From DASYHS01 sp035998295 (GTDB lineage: Bacteria > Pseudomonadota > Alphaproteobacteria > Azospirillales > Azospirillaceae): a stretch of 64,000 nt of DNA. Within the stretch, counting starts at the first letter, position 1, and every line of letters begins with the position of its first letter. The notes below the pieces were generated by a model. It was not told the DNA's origin, ran no database searches, and was given only the letters and a program-made list of their open reading frames with translations. The stretch is from assembly GCF_035998295.1 (NCBI RefSeq), contig NZ_DASYHS010000024.1:9449-73448 (forward strand), given 5' to 3'. A program made the position numbers and the translations under genes. Shown piece after piece: positions 36,501 to 44,438 of the stretch.

Positions 36501-37497
36501 CGCGGGCCCGCAGCGCCCCGACCGCGGCGGCGAGGAACAGCGTCGCGACCAGGGCCGAGGCATAGGGCATCACCGCGGCGATCGCGCCGACGTCCACCGC
36601 CGCCAGCAGCGGCAGCGCGCCGAAGCCAACGGTCATCAGGCGCAGCACGAAGCCCAGTTCGGGCAGATGGTCCTCGACCTTGAGGAAGTCCCGGGTGAAG
36701 GAGATGCCGCAGACGATCGCGGCCAGGATCGCGACCTGCCCGGAATAGACGTTCCACCACGGGATGTCGGGCCATACCAGCTCGGCCAGGAAGCCGGTCT
36801 GGGAGCCGATGTACCAGGCGACCGACAGCTCGGTCAGGATCAGCCAGCCCTGGCTGCTCTCGCGCATCACCCGCCAGATGAAGAACAGGTAGATGCAGAC
36901 CGTGAGCAGGATGCCGAACAGCATCCCGAACAGGAGCTGCTCGATCCGGTCCGTCCGGTAGAGCGATTCCACCGACTGCAGCGCCAGCGGCAGGGCGATG
37001 GCGTCGCGGTTCTCGATCCGCACGTAGACCGGGACCTCGGGGCCGGGCGGCAGGACCACCGGGAAGACCCAGTAGCGGTGGTCGAGGCGCGAGGAGTTGC
37101 CGGCCGAGAGCAGGCCGCCATGGCTGCTGGTCCAGCCGCCGCCGGGGCGGGGAACGTAGACCGAGATGCGGTCGACGACCGCCTGGCGGTAGACCAGGTA
37201 CCAGGTCCGGGCGGGGCCGGTGACGTTGTCGAATTCAAGCCTGACCCACACCGCGGCGCCCTCGGGCCCGGGGCTGCGCGCCCCGGTGCCGGCCGGCTCG
37301 AAGCGCGAGGCCCAGGGCTCGCCGGTCACTTCGGACAGGTCGAGGCTCCCCGCCGGGTCGTCGAGCACCTGCAGGGCCCGGCCGAGCGGGTAGCTGTCCG
37401 CCTCGTGGTCGAGGACGACCGGATGGGCGAAGCCGCCGCCCGCCGGCAGGAGGGCGAGGACCGCCGCCACGATCATCGATCGAATGATTGCCGCCAC
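33541..37497 (-). CDS. 7TMR-DISM hybrid sensor histidine kinase/response regulator
   Basis: A 1318-residue multi-domain sensor. A signal peptide precedes a periplasmic DISMED2-like domain (about 35-170, WVRLEFDNVTGPARTWYLVY). A seven-helix DISM membrane region lies at about 185-395. Four PAS domains follow near 410, 540, 672 and 802, with the second containing DCIISSDAEGRIIEFNPAA. HisKA is at about 938 (AGVAHELNNPLS), then HATPase (VTNLVVNARQAL, GTGVGLSICHN) and a receiver at about 1178 (IVDDEPE, VIVSDLRMPELDG, VLEKPFT). No DNA-binding output is present. GTG 37497 or ATG 37476 starts the protein. The ligand, likely a carbohydrate-like or other small molecule, is unknown. Confidence 0.9.
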   Translation of the reverse strand: MAAIIRSMIVAAVLALLPAGGGFAHPVVLDHEADSYPLGRALQVLDDPAGSLDLSEVTGEPWASRFEPAGTGARSPGPEGAAVWVRLEFDNVTGPARTWYLVYRQAVVDRISVYVPRPGGGWTSSHGGLLSAGNSSRLDHRYWVFPVVLPPGPEVPVYVRIENRDAIALPLALQSVESLYRTDRIEQLLFGMLFGILLTVCIYLFFIWRVMRESSQGWLILTELSVAWYIGSQTGFLAELVWPDIPWWNVYSGQVAILAAIVCGISFTRDFLKVEDHLPELGFVLRLMTVGFGALPLLAAVDVGAIAAVMPYASALVATLFLAAAVGALRARVDGAVVYLAALLALMAGALLGSLVEAGLLEATPVTTNLFHIGAGLSAIVFAVGIAGQFKSRQEEKERALRLSNERFSLAADGTSAGLYDWDLTRGTLYFSPRMAELFGPPPRATSSEQPFWSGLLHPGDTERVAAEFRAFLAGQSRTIALDYRIICPDGVLRWVRTTGAAVRDRASNGVVRLAGSTGDITEAKRAESSLRTSENLKSAILNSSLDCIISSDAEGRIIEFNPAAERTFGYSRGEVLGRSLADVIIPRHLRERHREGMRRYRSSGGPRLIGRRFEIEAVRRDGTVFPVELAIIEVTSAGDTVFSAFVRDITERRRAEEALHESQRELAEKTRFLETVLSSIAQGISVVDADLNLRLANDRFLEMYGLPREVTQPGTPVETLLRRRLDRGDFPGSDREALLAEQLAQYRARDEMRREEVRPDGRVIELWRRPMRGGGTVTLFSDITERKRSEEALRASEARFRGITEAHPVPVVITTLDGSRILYASPRTADLLGAPLPVLLQCRAADFYPDQDQRHRFIDRLRANGGVEMMEITLRRWDGTTFPAAVSARIIEYEGYAAAVSGLYDLTFREEAEREIARQREALLQSEKLAALGSLLAGVAHELNNPLSVVVGQSVLMEDMAPDERTRNRATKIHKAADRCARIVKTFLALARRRPPERTDVNFNDIVDASLELVAYALRADGVEVALDLATDLPTLWADGDQLNQVVTNLVVNARQALSERRSGRRLLVATRYEPATSTAVLEVADNGPGVPADIRNRIFEPFFTTKPAGIGTGVGLSICHNIVDAHGGTIAVADTPGGGATLVVRLPVIAREAPQPLPLPVPASIPTGAAAAAALRIMIVDDEPEIALMLAEALEPDGHRIDIAENGMDALERIEAGSRYDVIVSDLRMPELDGPNLHRRVEAKWPDLAGRFVFITGDTLSVSVKGFLSGAALPVLEKPFTATDLRAVIARVRDGTAPTRRDEVAGGLLASVAETD

Positions 37498-37641
37498 GTT
37501 CCCATCCCGAACGGTTGCGGTGGTCTCGTATTGCCGCCGCGCAGTCCGACTTTGGCACAGGCCGCAATCGAAACGCGAGGGCAACGCTCGGGCGTCCCGG
37601 CTGTTTGCCGTTCCGTGGCAATCGTGATGCGGGAGGGTGGC

Positions 37642-38073
<432 letters not shown>

Positions 38074-38109
38074 TCGGAGGGACCGGCCGCCGCCCGCCCG
38101 TGCGGAGCC

Positions 38110-38140
38110 AGAGCGTTTCCGGATGAACCGGAAACGCTCT
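38110..38140. repeat. Palindrome AGAGCGTTTCCGG-ATGAA-CCGGAAACGCTCT
   Basis: A perfect 13-bp inverted repeat with a 5-base loop, 36 bases after osmC. A second, shorter copy with the same loop lies at 38226-38253. Together they bracket an 85-base segment between two convergent genes. They look like a REP-type palindromic family or paired terminator stems; neither is followed by a T-run. Confidence 0.7.
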
Positions 38141-38225
38141 GGGATTTCGTGTTCCTCAAGCACCGGCGCCGCTCCGCGGCTCGGCTTGCGCCCCTGGCGG
38201 GGCGGGGGCGCGGTCGCGCCCCTTG

Positions 38226-38253
38226 GCGTTTCCGGATGAACCGGAAACGCTCT
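38226..38253. repeat. Second copy of the palindromic repeat
   Basis: GCGTTTCCGG, loop ATGAA, CCGGAAACGC then TCT; the left arm has lost the first AGA of the copy at 38110. Its right end overlaps the stop codon of the ABC ATPase gene by two bases. Two near-identical palindromes 116 bases apart in one gap suggest duplication of a short repeat. Confidence 0.7.
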
Positions 38254-39040
38254 AGGTGCGGGCGGAGGCCCGGACCTCCTGCTCGATCAGCTTCCAGATC
38301 TCGTCGACCAGCCCGACGAATTGCGGAGCGCGCTTCAGGTCCAGGTCGCGCGGACGGGGCAGGGGGATGGGCAGCCGCCGGCGGACGGTGCCCGGCCGCG
38401 CGCTGAACACGATCACTTCGTCCGACAGGAAGACCGCCTCGTCGATCTGGTGGGTGATCAGGAGCACGGTCTTGCCGCTTTCCTGCCAGATGCGCAGCAG
38501 CTCCGTCTGCATGATCTCGCGCGTCTGCGCGTCGAGTGCCGCGAACGGCTCGTCGAGCAGCAGGATGTCGGGGTCGACGGCGAGGCCGCGGGCGACGTTC
38601 ACGCGCTGGCGCATGCCTCCCGAAAGCTGGTGCGGGTAGTGGTTCTCGAAGCCGGCCAATCCCGCGAGTTCGATAAAGCGCCGTCCGGTCCGCGAGGCCT
38701 CCTTCCACTTCACGCCGGCGAGCGTCAGGCCGTAGGCGACGTTCTCGATGACGGTCTTCCAGGGCAGCAGCGAGTCGTTCTGGAAGACGACGGCGCGGTC
38801 CGGGCCGGGGCGGGTGACGACCTTGCCGTTGACGCAGACGGTGCCGCCGGTGGGAGGCAGGAGGCCGTCGATGATGCGCAGGAGCGTCGACTTGCCGCTG
38901 CCGCTGGCGCCCACGATCGAGATGAAGGCGCCGCGCGGGACCTTGATGTCGATGTCGCGCAGGGCGACGAGCTCCGCCTGCCCGGCACGCTTGAAGGTCT
39001 TGCTTACGCCCGCGACCTCCAGGATGTAGTCGGTCGTCAT
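38252..39040 (-). CDS. ABC transporter ATP-binding protein (NitT/TauT/SsuB type)
   Basis: A 262-residue ATPase of the nitrate/taurine/sulfonate/ureide import family. It has Walker A GASGSGKS at about 46, Q-loop FQNDSLLPWKT, signature LSGGMRQRV, Walker B ILLLDEPFAALD and the switch H in LLITHQIDEAV. ATG 39040 follows GGAGGAAGGA and overlaps the permease stop by four bases (ATGA). It is the last gene of a five-gene operon of permease, amidohydrolase, CobW GTPase and substrate-binding protein. The substrate is inferred from that context only. Confidence 0.93.
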   Translation of the reverse strand: MTTDYILEVAGVSKTFKRAGQAELVALRDIDIKVPRGAFISIVGASGSGKSTLLRIIDGLLPPTGGTVCVNGKVVTRPGPDRAVVFQNDSLLPWKTVIENVAYGLTLAGVKWKEASRTGRRFIELAGLAGFENHYPHQLSGGMRQRVNVARGLAVDPDILLLDEPFAALDAQTREIMQTELLRIWQESGKTVLLITHQIDEAVFLSDEVIVFSARPGTVRRRLPIPLPRPRDLDLKRAPQFVGLVDEIWKLIEQEVRASART

Positions 39041-39834
39041 TCCTTCCTCCAGGGCGCGAGCCGCTCTTCGACGGATTGGAAGACCATGGAGCCGAAGAGG
39101 CCCATGGCGCCGAGAACGATCACGTAGGCGAGCAGCGTCGCGGTGTCGAAGGTCTGCCCGGCCGCCATGACGGCGAAGCCGAAGCCCGCGAAGGAGCCGA
39201 AGAATTCGGCCACCACGATGCCGACCAGCGCCCGCGCCCAAGCCACGCGGACGCCGCTCACGATGAAGGGCAGGGCGTAGGGGAAGGTCACCGTCGTGAA
39301 GATCTGCCAGGATGTGGCGTTGAACGAGCGGGCCGCCTCGATCAGGTTCTTGTCGGCGGCGCGCAGGCCCGCCTCGGTCGTGACGACCACGGGAAAGACC
39401 GCGACCAGTAGCACCAGCACGAATTTCGACGAGAAGCCGAGCCCGAGCCAGGCGACGAACAGCGGCGCCAGCGCGATGATCGGGACGGAGTTGAGGGCGG
39501 ACAGCAGCGGCCCGCCCATCAGGGAGAGGACGCGGCTCGAGGCCAGCGCCAAGCCGATCGCCACGCCGATCGCCACCGCCGCCGGAAACGACGTGCCCAC
39601 CGCCGTGACCGTCGCGACGGCGTTGGTCCACATCGCGCCGGTCCTCACCTCCTCGAGGAAGGCCTCGGCGACGTCCAGCGGCGGCACCAGCAGCATGCGG
39701 TTGGTGACGAAGGTCGCCGTCAGCAATTGCCAGACCAGGAGGATGAAGGCGGTGGACAGGAGGACGCGGGACAGTCCCGCGCCCCGCGTGTCGCGATTGA
39801 GGTAGTCGTAGAACCGCTGCCACATGGCGCTCAC
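39037..39834 (-). CDS. ABC transporter permease (NitT/TauT/SsuC type)
   Basis: A 265-residue inner-membrane permease with six TM helices (for example LSRVLLSTAFILLVWQLL). The conserved EAA-like coupling loop is AARSFNATSWQIFTTVTFPYALP at about 165-190, followed by GVRVAWARALVGIVVAEFFG, as in the sulfonate/ureide family. It starts 21 bases after the amidohydrolase and overlaps the ATPase gene by four bases, so the two proteins are translationally coupled. One homodimer with two ATPases is expected. Confidence 0.92.
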   Translation of the reverse strand: MSAMWQRFYDYLNRDTRGAGLSRVLLSTAFILLVWQLLTATFVTNRMLLVPPLDVAEAFLEEVRTGAMWTNAVATVTAVGTSFPAAVAIGVAIGLALASSRVLSLMGGPLLSALNSVPIIALAPLFVAWLGLGFSSKFVLVLLVAVFPVVVTTEAGLRAADKNLIEAARSFNATSWQIFTTVTFPYALPFIVSGVRVAWARALVGIVVAEFFGSFAGFGFAVMAAGQTFDTATLLAYVIVLGAMGLFGSMVFQSVEERLAPWRKE

Positions 39835-39855
39835 CTTCCCGACCGGCCGGCCCGA

Positions 39856-41244
39856 TCAACCGGCATAGGCGGCGACGGCCTGGCGCCCGTAGCCCCGCTC
39901 GCCGACCACCTTGCCGTCCACGTAGACGGTCCTGCCGCGCACGATCGTGCGCATGACCTGGCCCTTGAGCCTGCGGCCGGCATAGGGGCTCCACCCGCAC
40001 AGGCTGAGGACGTCCTCGTTGCGGATTTCGAATTCCCGGTCGAGGTCGGCCAGGACCAGGTCGGCATGGCAGCCCGGCGCGATGCGCCCCTTCCCCTGGA
40101 CGCCGAAGATCCGTGCCGGTCCGGTCGAGCACGCCTCGACCACGCGCGAGAGCGGGATCCGGCCCTCCGACGCGGCGTTCAGCAGCATGGAGAGATAGAA
40201 CTGCGTGGACGGGGTTCCGGTATGGGCCTTCCAGCCGTCGGTCCAGCCGATCTCCTTCTCCTCCGCGAGATGCGGGGCGTGGTCGGTGGCCACGATGTCG
40301 ATCGTACCGTTGTTCAGGCCTTCCCACAGCCCGGGAACGTTCTTCTCGGGGACCCAGTAGGACAGCGCGTAGGAGCCGAGGCGCTGGATCGCGGACCAGT
40401 CGCATCCCAGGAACAGGGCCCATGGATTGATCTCGCAGGTCACCTTCTGCCCGCGCGCCTTCGCCTCGCGGATGAGCTGGACGCTGCCCGCGGTCTGGGT
40501 ATGGAGGATGTGCAGATGGCATCCCGCGGCCTGCTGGAGCCGCAGCAGCGTCGCGATGGCGGTCTCCCAGATCATCCCGTCATGGGCCGCGTAGGCCTTG
40601 GCGTAGGCCAGCGCGTCCCGCTCGCCGCGGGCCCAGAACTCCTGCTCGATGATGTCCATCAGCGCCTGGTCGTGCGGATGCACCATCAGCGGGACGTTGG
40701 CCTTGGCGCAGGCCTGCATGATCGCGAAGATCCTGCCGTGGTCATGCACGCCGATCCCCGGCATGTGCGGATAGTTGCGCCCGGTGTCGACGACCATGAA
40801 GAACTTGAAGGCCGCGATGCCCTGCTGCGCCAGGGCCGGCACTTCCTCCAGGATCGTGGGCGCCGGATTGAAGTTCCAGTCCACGACCGCGTCGCGCTCG
40901 TAGATGGCGAACTGCTTGCGCAGGAGGTCGAGCGTGTTGGGCGGGGGGGTCACGTTGGGCATCGCGACGCTGGTCGTCACGCCGCCCGCCGCGCATTGCA
41001 GGGTGGAGGTGTGGATCGTGTCCTTGTACTCGAAGCCCGGCTGCGTGCCTTCGCGATGATGGGAATGCATGTCGATGGCGCCCGGCAGGACGGCCAGCCC
41101 CGACGCGTCGATGATCGTGCCGGCACCGGCGGGCTCGTCGCCCGGCTCGTAGATGGCCGCGATCAGCCCGTCCTCGATGCCGATGGAACCGCGGAACCGG
41201 CCCTCGGCGGTGACGATGGTGCCGTTCTTGATCAGCGTGTCCAA
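39856..41244 (-). CDS. Dihydroorotase/hydantoinase-family cyclic amidohydrolase
   Basis: A 462-residue metal-dependent amidohydrolase of the dihydroorotase/allantoinase/hydantoinase superfamily, which opens cyclic amides. Metal ligands are DMHSHH at about 58, the carbamylated Lys in AAFKFFM at about 146, His in MVHPHDQ and HLHILHTQ, and Asp in VATDHAPH at about 310. The N-terminal sheet VIDMLIKNGTIV-like strand (LIKNGTIVTAEGRF) and C-terminal sheet (GCHADLVLADLD) are normal. It lies in an operon with an importer, a CobW metallochaperone and an IclR regulator, so it probably acts on an imported ring compound rather than dihydroorotate. Confidence 0.9.
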   Translation of the reverse strand: MDTLIKNGTIVTAEGRFRGSIGIEDGLIAAIYEPGDEPAGAGTIIDASGLAVLPGAIDMHSHHREGTQPGFEYKDTIHTSTLQCAAGGVTTSVAMPNVTPPPNTLDLLRKQFAIYERDAVVDWNFNPAPTILEEVPALAQQGIAAFKFFMVVDTGRNYPHMPGIGVHDHGRIFAIMQACAKANVPLMVHPHDQALMDIIEQEFWARGERDALAYAKAYAAHDGMIWETAIATLLRLQQAAGCHLHILHTQTAGSVQLIREAKARGQKVTCEINPWALFLGCDWSAIQRLGSYALSYWVPEKNVPGLWEGLNNGTIDIVATDHAPHLAEEKEIGWTDGWKAHTGTPSTQFYLSMLLNAASEGRIPLSRVVEACSTGPARIFGVQGKGRIAPGCHADLVLADLDREFEIRNEDVLSLCGWSPYAGRRLKGQVMRTIVRGRTVYVDGKVVGERGYGRQAVAAYAG

Positions 41245-41256
41245 GACTGTAGCTCC

Positions 41257-42333
41257 TCAGATGGCAAGCGATGCGGAGGGCGCGCGGCTGCGCGCGCTCC
41301 TGATGACGTCGAACACTTCGCGCACGAACGGTTCCGGAATGCCGCGCGTGATGAAGACGATGCGGCTCCGGCGCCATCCGCGCGGCCATGCGTCGAGAGC
41401 GAAGGGCGGATGGAAGAGTTTCTGGACCGCCTGGACCACGATCGGCTCGCCGCGCCCCTCGACGTCCAGGATGCCCTTGATGCGGAGCATGTCCTCGCCG
41501 TGGGCGATGACCAGGGCGTCCAGCCACGCCGCCACTTCCTGCCAGACCAGCGGTTCGTCGAAGGTCAGGCAGAAGCTGGAGATCGCGGCGTCGTGGCGGG
41601 CATGGTGGTCGTGCGCGTCGGGGCCGTCCCCGTCCCCGGGCCCGTCCCCGGGCCCGTGCCGTGGGAAGGCGTCGGCCCGCAGCCAGGCCTGCGCGGCCTG
41701 CGCGCCGGCGGCGCCGTCATGCACGCCGCCATGGACCAGCGCGGCGGGGTCAGGCGGTGCGCCGGGTGCCGCTTCGAGCAGGGAGGCGCCGGGGTTCAGG
41801 GAGCGCAGGCGGGCGGCGAGGTCGGCGAACCCCCCGGGCGCAAGGTCGGTCTTGGTGACGACGATCGCGTCGGCGACCGCGGCCTGCTTGACGGCTTCGG
41901 CGTGCCGATCGAGCGTGGCGAGGCCCTGGGGCGCCTCGACGGCCGTGACGATGCAGTCCAGCCGGTAGTCCCGGGCCACCGGCATGGTCATCAGGGCCTG
42001 GATGACGGGCGCCGGGTCGGCGAGGCCCGTGGTTTCGATGACGACCCGCGAAAGGGTCCGGATGTCGCCCCGCCGCTGCCTCAGGACCAGATCCTGGAGG
42101 GTTTCGACGAGGTCGCCCCGCACCGTGCAGCACAGGCATCCGGTCGTCAGCTCTATCGTGCTCTCGTCGCTCGCCGCTATGAGGTCGCCGTCGATGCCGA
42201 TGTCGCCGAACTCGTTGACGATCACCGCGGCGTCGGCGAGGCTCGGCGTCCTGAGCCATTGATTGAGCAAGGTCGTCTTGCCGCTGCCCAGGAACCCGGT
42301 CAGCAGCAGGATCGGCGTGCGGGAGCCAGTCAT
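41257..42333 (-). CDS. CobW/G3E family GTPase, likely metal chaperone
   Basis: A 358-residue G3E GTPase. The P-loop is GFLGSGKTTLLNQW at about 13, the metal-binding motif GCLCC at about 66-70, ETTGLADP at about 98 and the NKxD-type motif VVTKTDL at about 160. The C-terminal CobW_C domain is at about 250-350. Between them is a Gly-Asp-Pro run, GPGDGPGDGDGPD, followed by AHDHHARHD, a His-rich stretch that could bind metal. It lies 12 bases upstream of the amidohydrolase gene. This suggests it supplies zinc or another metal to that enzyme, which is a known role of COG0523 proteins. Confidence 0.9.
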   Translation of the reverse strand: MTGSRTPILLLTGFLGSGKTTLLNQWLRTPSLADAAVIVNEFGDIGIDGDLIAASDESTIELTTGCLCCTVRGDLVETLQDLVLRQRRGDIRTLSRVVIETTGLADPAPVIQALMTMPVARDYRLDCIVTAVEAPQGLATLDRHAEAVKQAAVADAIVVTKTDLAPGGFADLAARLRSLNPGASLLEAAPGAPPDPAALVHGGVHDGAAGAQAAQAWLRADAFPRHGPGDGPGDGDGPDAHDHHARHDAAISSFCLTFDEPLVWQEVAAWLDALVIAHGEDMLRIKGILDVEGRGEPIVVQAVQKLFHPPFALDAWPRGWRRSRIVFITRGIPEPFVREVFDVIRSARSRAPSASLAI

Positions 42334-42394
42334 CGCCAGATTTCCCGGATGGGTTGTTCGTTCATGATGGGCGGGCGTGATGGGGGGAAGCGTG

Positions 42395-42416
42395 GCGCGG
42401 GACCCTCGTCCCGCGC
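42395..42416. terminator. Perfect 9-bp hairpin GCGCGGGAC-CCTC-GTCCCGCGC
   Basis: A perfect stem with a 4-base loop lies nine bases past the stop codon of the substrate-binding-protein gene and before the CobW gene. There is no T-run. Such a stem after a binding-protein gene commonly protects its mRNA and lowers expression of the genes beyond, which would give excess binding protein. Confidence 0.5.
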
Positions 42417-42424
42417 GCTTCGCC

Positions 42425-43414
42425 TCACCGGCCGGCGAGATAGCCGGGGTCGTAGTACTTGGAGACGTCCAGCGTCGGGGCGGGCTCGCCCGTGAGCGCG
42501 GCGTCGATGTCGACGATGTTCTGCAGCGCGGCGTCCGGCATTTCCAGGTTGCGGCCGATCGCCTGCTGTTCCTCGATGATGAACCGGTACGAGGCTTCCG
42601 CCACGTCGGGTTCCACGCCCGTATAGTCGGCGAGGATCGCGACGGCCTTCTCCCGGTTGGCGGGCTCGTAGATCCAGTTGGACGCTTCCTGGAGCGCCTG
42701 GGTCAGGTCCGCGGCCGTGTCCGGATTTTGGGCGGCCCAGTCCTTGTTGAGGATCAGTGGGGTCTGCACGTAGGGCTCGGTGTAGACGTCGAGCACCGCC
42801 ATGCCGTCGTTCATGGCGATGGTGTCGAAGGGGGCGATCAGCAGCGCCCCTGACACCTGGCCGTTGCCGAGCGCGACCACGCGGTCCCGGGAGTTGGTCA
42901 GCGCCACCATCTGCACGTCGCCCGCCTTCACCCCGGCCTTCTGCAGCTGGTAGAGCAGCAGGTTCGCCGTGCCGCCGGTGACGCCGCCCGCGGTGACGAC
43001 CTTGCCCGACAGGTCCGCCGCACTGTCGATGCCCGGCCCGCCGACGAGCCGGAGAATGGTCTTCTCCAGGATGGCGCCGCTGATGACGATCGGCGCGCCC
43101 TGATCGACGGCGCGGACGACGAGATCGCCGAGGGAGACGCCGGCTTCCACGCTGCCCGAGGCCACCGCCTGGAGGAGGGCCGGGCTGCTGGCGGCGCGCA
43201 GTTCCTCGATCTCGAGCCCGCGCTCGGCGTAGAAGCCCTGGTCCTCGGCGATCGCGTGCAGCCAGAGCAGCGCGCTGGGCGCCAGCATGGCGACCCGGAC
43301 GGTCTCCGTCTTGGTGGGTTGGGCCTGGGCGGGCTGGGCCGTGGCGGCAAAAGCTCCTGCCGTGATCGCGGTGGCGAGGCTCAGCCGCGCGGCGACGGTG
43401 CGGAAAGTCTTCAT
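42425..43414 (-). CDS. ABC transporter substrate-binding protein (NitT/TauT type)
   Basis: A 329-residue periplasmic binding protein with a signal peptide (ATAITAGAFAATAQPAQA). The NMT1/SsuA-like fold shows ETVRVAMLAPSALLWLHAIAED, YAERGLEIEELRA and ALLQAVASGSVEAGVSLGD, the usual opening lobe. The C-terminal DVSKYYDPGYLAGR is short. ATG 43414 follows GGGGAA. It is the first gene of the operon with the GTPase, amidohydrolase, permease and ATPase. The ligand cannot be read from sequence; the operon suggests a ureide or hydantoin-like compound. Confidence 0.9.
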   Translation of the reverse strand: MKTFRTVAARLSLATAITAGAFAATAQPAQAQPTKTETVRVAMLAPSALLWLHAIAEDQGFYAERGLEIEELRAASSPALLQAVASGSVEAGVSLGDLVVRAVDQGAPIVISGAILEKTILRLVGGPGIDSAADLSGKVVTAGGVTGGTANLLLYQLQKAGVKAGDVQMVALTNSRDRVVALGNGQVSGALLIAPFDTIAMNDGMAVLDVYTEPYVQTPLILNKDWAAQNPDTAADLTQALQEASNWIYEPANREKAVAILADYTGVEPDVAEASYRFIIEEQQAIGRNLEMPDAALQNIVDIDAALTGEPAPTLDVSKYYDPGYLAGR

Positions 43415-43544
43415 GGCGCATTCCCCGATGGTTTTCGCTGCGTCCAAGAGCGCCCACCACGGGGCATGGCCCTCCGTCCGACGCAGGGGAAAAGCTACAG
43501 CCCCCTGCCGCTCTGTCAACATAAATTCCCAAATAATGCGAAAA

Positions 43545-43556
43545 GCGCATATGCGC
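43545..43556. promoter_or_regulatory. Operator-like palindrome GCGCATATGCGC
   Basis: A perfect 12-base palindrome in the 228-base gap between the binding-protein gene and the divergent iclR gene, in an AT-richer island at 43515-43580. It is enclosed by an imperfect TTCCCAAATA / TATTGGAA inverted pair (43527-43572). IclR regulators usually bind such palindromes beside their own divergent promoter. I could not confirm a -35/-10 pair. Confidence 0.45.
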
Positions 43557-43642
43557 GACATATTGGAAATGGTGTGAATTCGTGATGCTTGCCAATGCGG
43601 GTGCAATTGGCTACACGATCCGGACGGATCGGGAGGTGATCG

Positions 43643-44416
43643 ATGACGGTACCCAGCCGGGTAATCGCCATTCTGCAGCTGTATCTCGGGGAGCGGCGGG
43701 TATGGACCGCCGAAGCCATGGGGCGGGCGCTGGACGTGTCGACGAGCACGGCGTACCGCTACGTCAAGGAGCTGTGCGCCGCGGGCTTCCTGGACCCGGT
43801 CACCGGCGCCGGCTATGCGCTCGGTCCCGCCATCATCCAGTACGACTATTTCCTGCGGACGGCGGATCCCGTGATCCAGCATGCGATCCCCGGCATGCGC
43901 AAGCTCATCACCCTGTCCGATCCCAGGGTCGACGTCATCCTGTGCCGCCGCTTCAAGGACCGCGTCCTATGCGTCCATCAGGAGAACGGCCCCGAACCGC
44001 ATCCGCCCACGACCTATGCGCGCGGCGTCGCCATGCCCCTGTTCCTGGGCGCCACGTCGAAGGTGATCCTGGCCAACCTGCCGGAGCGCGGGTTGAAGCG
44101 GTTCTACCTCGACAACGAGGAGCAGATCCGCGCGTCGGGCCGCGTCCGGACCTGGAAGGAGTTCAAGGAAGAGCTCAAGAAGGTCCGGCGTACCGGATAC
44201 TGCCTGACGGTCTCCGAGGTCGCCCCGGAGAGGGCGGGGCTGGCGGCGCCGATCTTCCGGGACGACCAGGTGATCGCCTCGATCAGCATCGTCACGCAGA
44301 GCCACGTCTTCGAGGAGATCAGGAAGAGCGCCGACATAATCCCGGAAATCCTGGGCGTGGCTCGCGAGATCAGCGAGAGCCTGGACGACACCGTGGCGGA
44401 GGTGGCGCGAAGCTGA
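43643..44416 (+). CDS. IclR family transcriptional regulator
   Basis: A 257-residue IclR-type regulator. The winged HTH is at about 1-65 (TAEAMGRALDVSTSTAYRYVKEL) and the GAF-like ligand domain at about 75-250 (RKLITLSDPRVDVILCRR, YARGVAMPLFLGATSKVILA, LAAPIFRDDQVIASISIVTQ). The GGGAGGTGA site precedes ATG 43643. It is divergent from the amidohydrolase operon and very likely controls it, with the cyclic substrate or its product as effector. Confidence 0.92.
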   Translation: MTVPSRVIAILQLYLGERRVWTAEAMGRALDVSTSTAYRYVKELCAAGFLDPVTGAGYALGPAIIQYDYFLRTADPVIQHAIPGMRKLITLSDPRVDVILCRRFKDRVLCVHQENGPEPHPPTTYARGVAMPLFLGATSKVILANLPERGLKRFYLDNEEQIRASGRVRTWKEFKEELKKVRRTGYCLTVSEVAPERAGLAAPIFRDDQVIASISIVTQSHVFEEIRKSADIIPEILGVAREISESLDDTVAEVARS

Positions 44417-44438
44417 CCGCCGCGGCGTCGGTCCCGGC

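Noticed and set aside
32998..37640. Long plus-strand frame antisense to the 7TMR-DISM hybrid kinase, joined to osmC
   Set aside because: Only the last 143 codons match a family (OsmC), with a good start at 37642. The rest mirrors the kinase gene.
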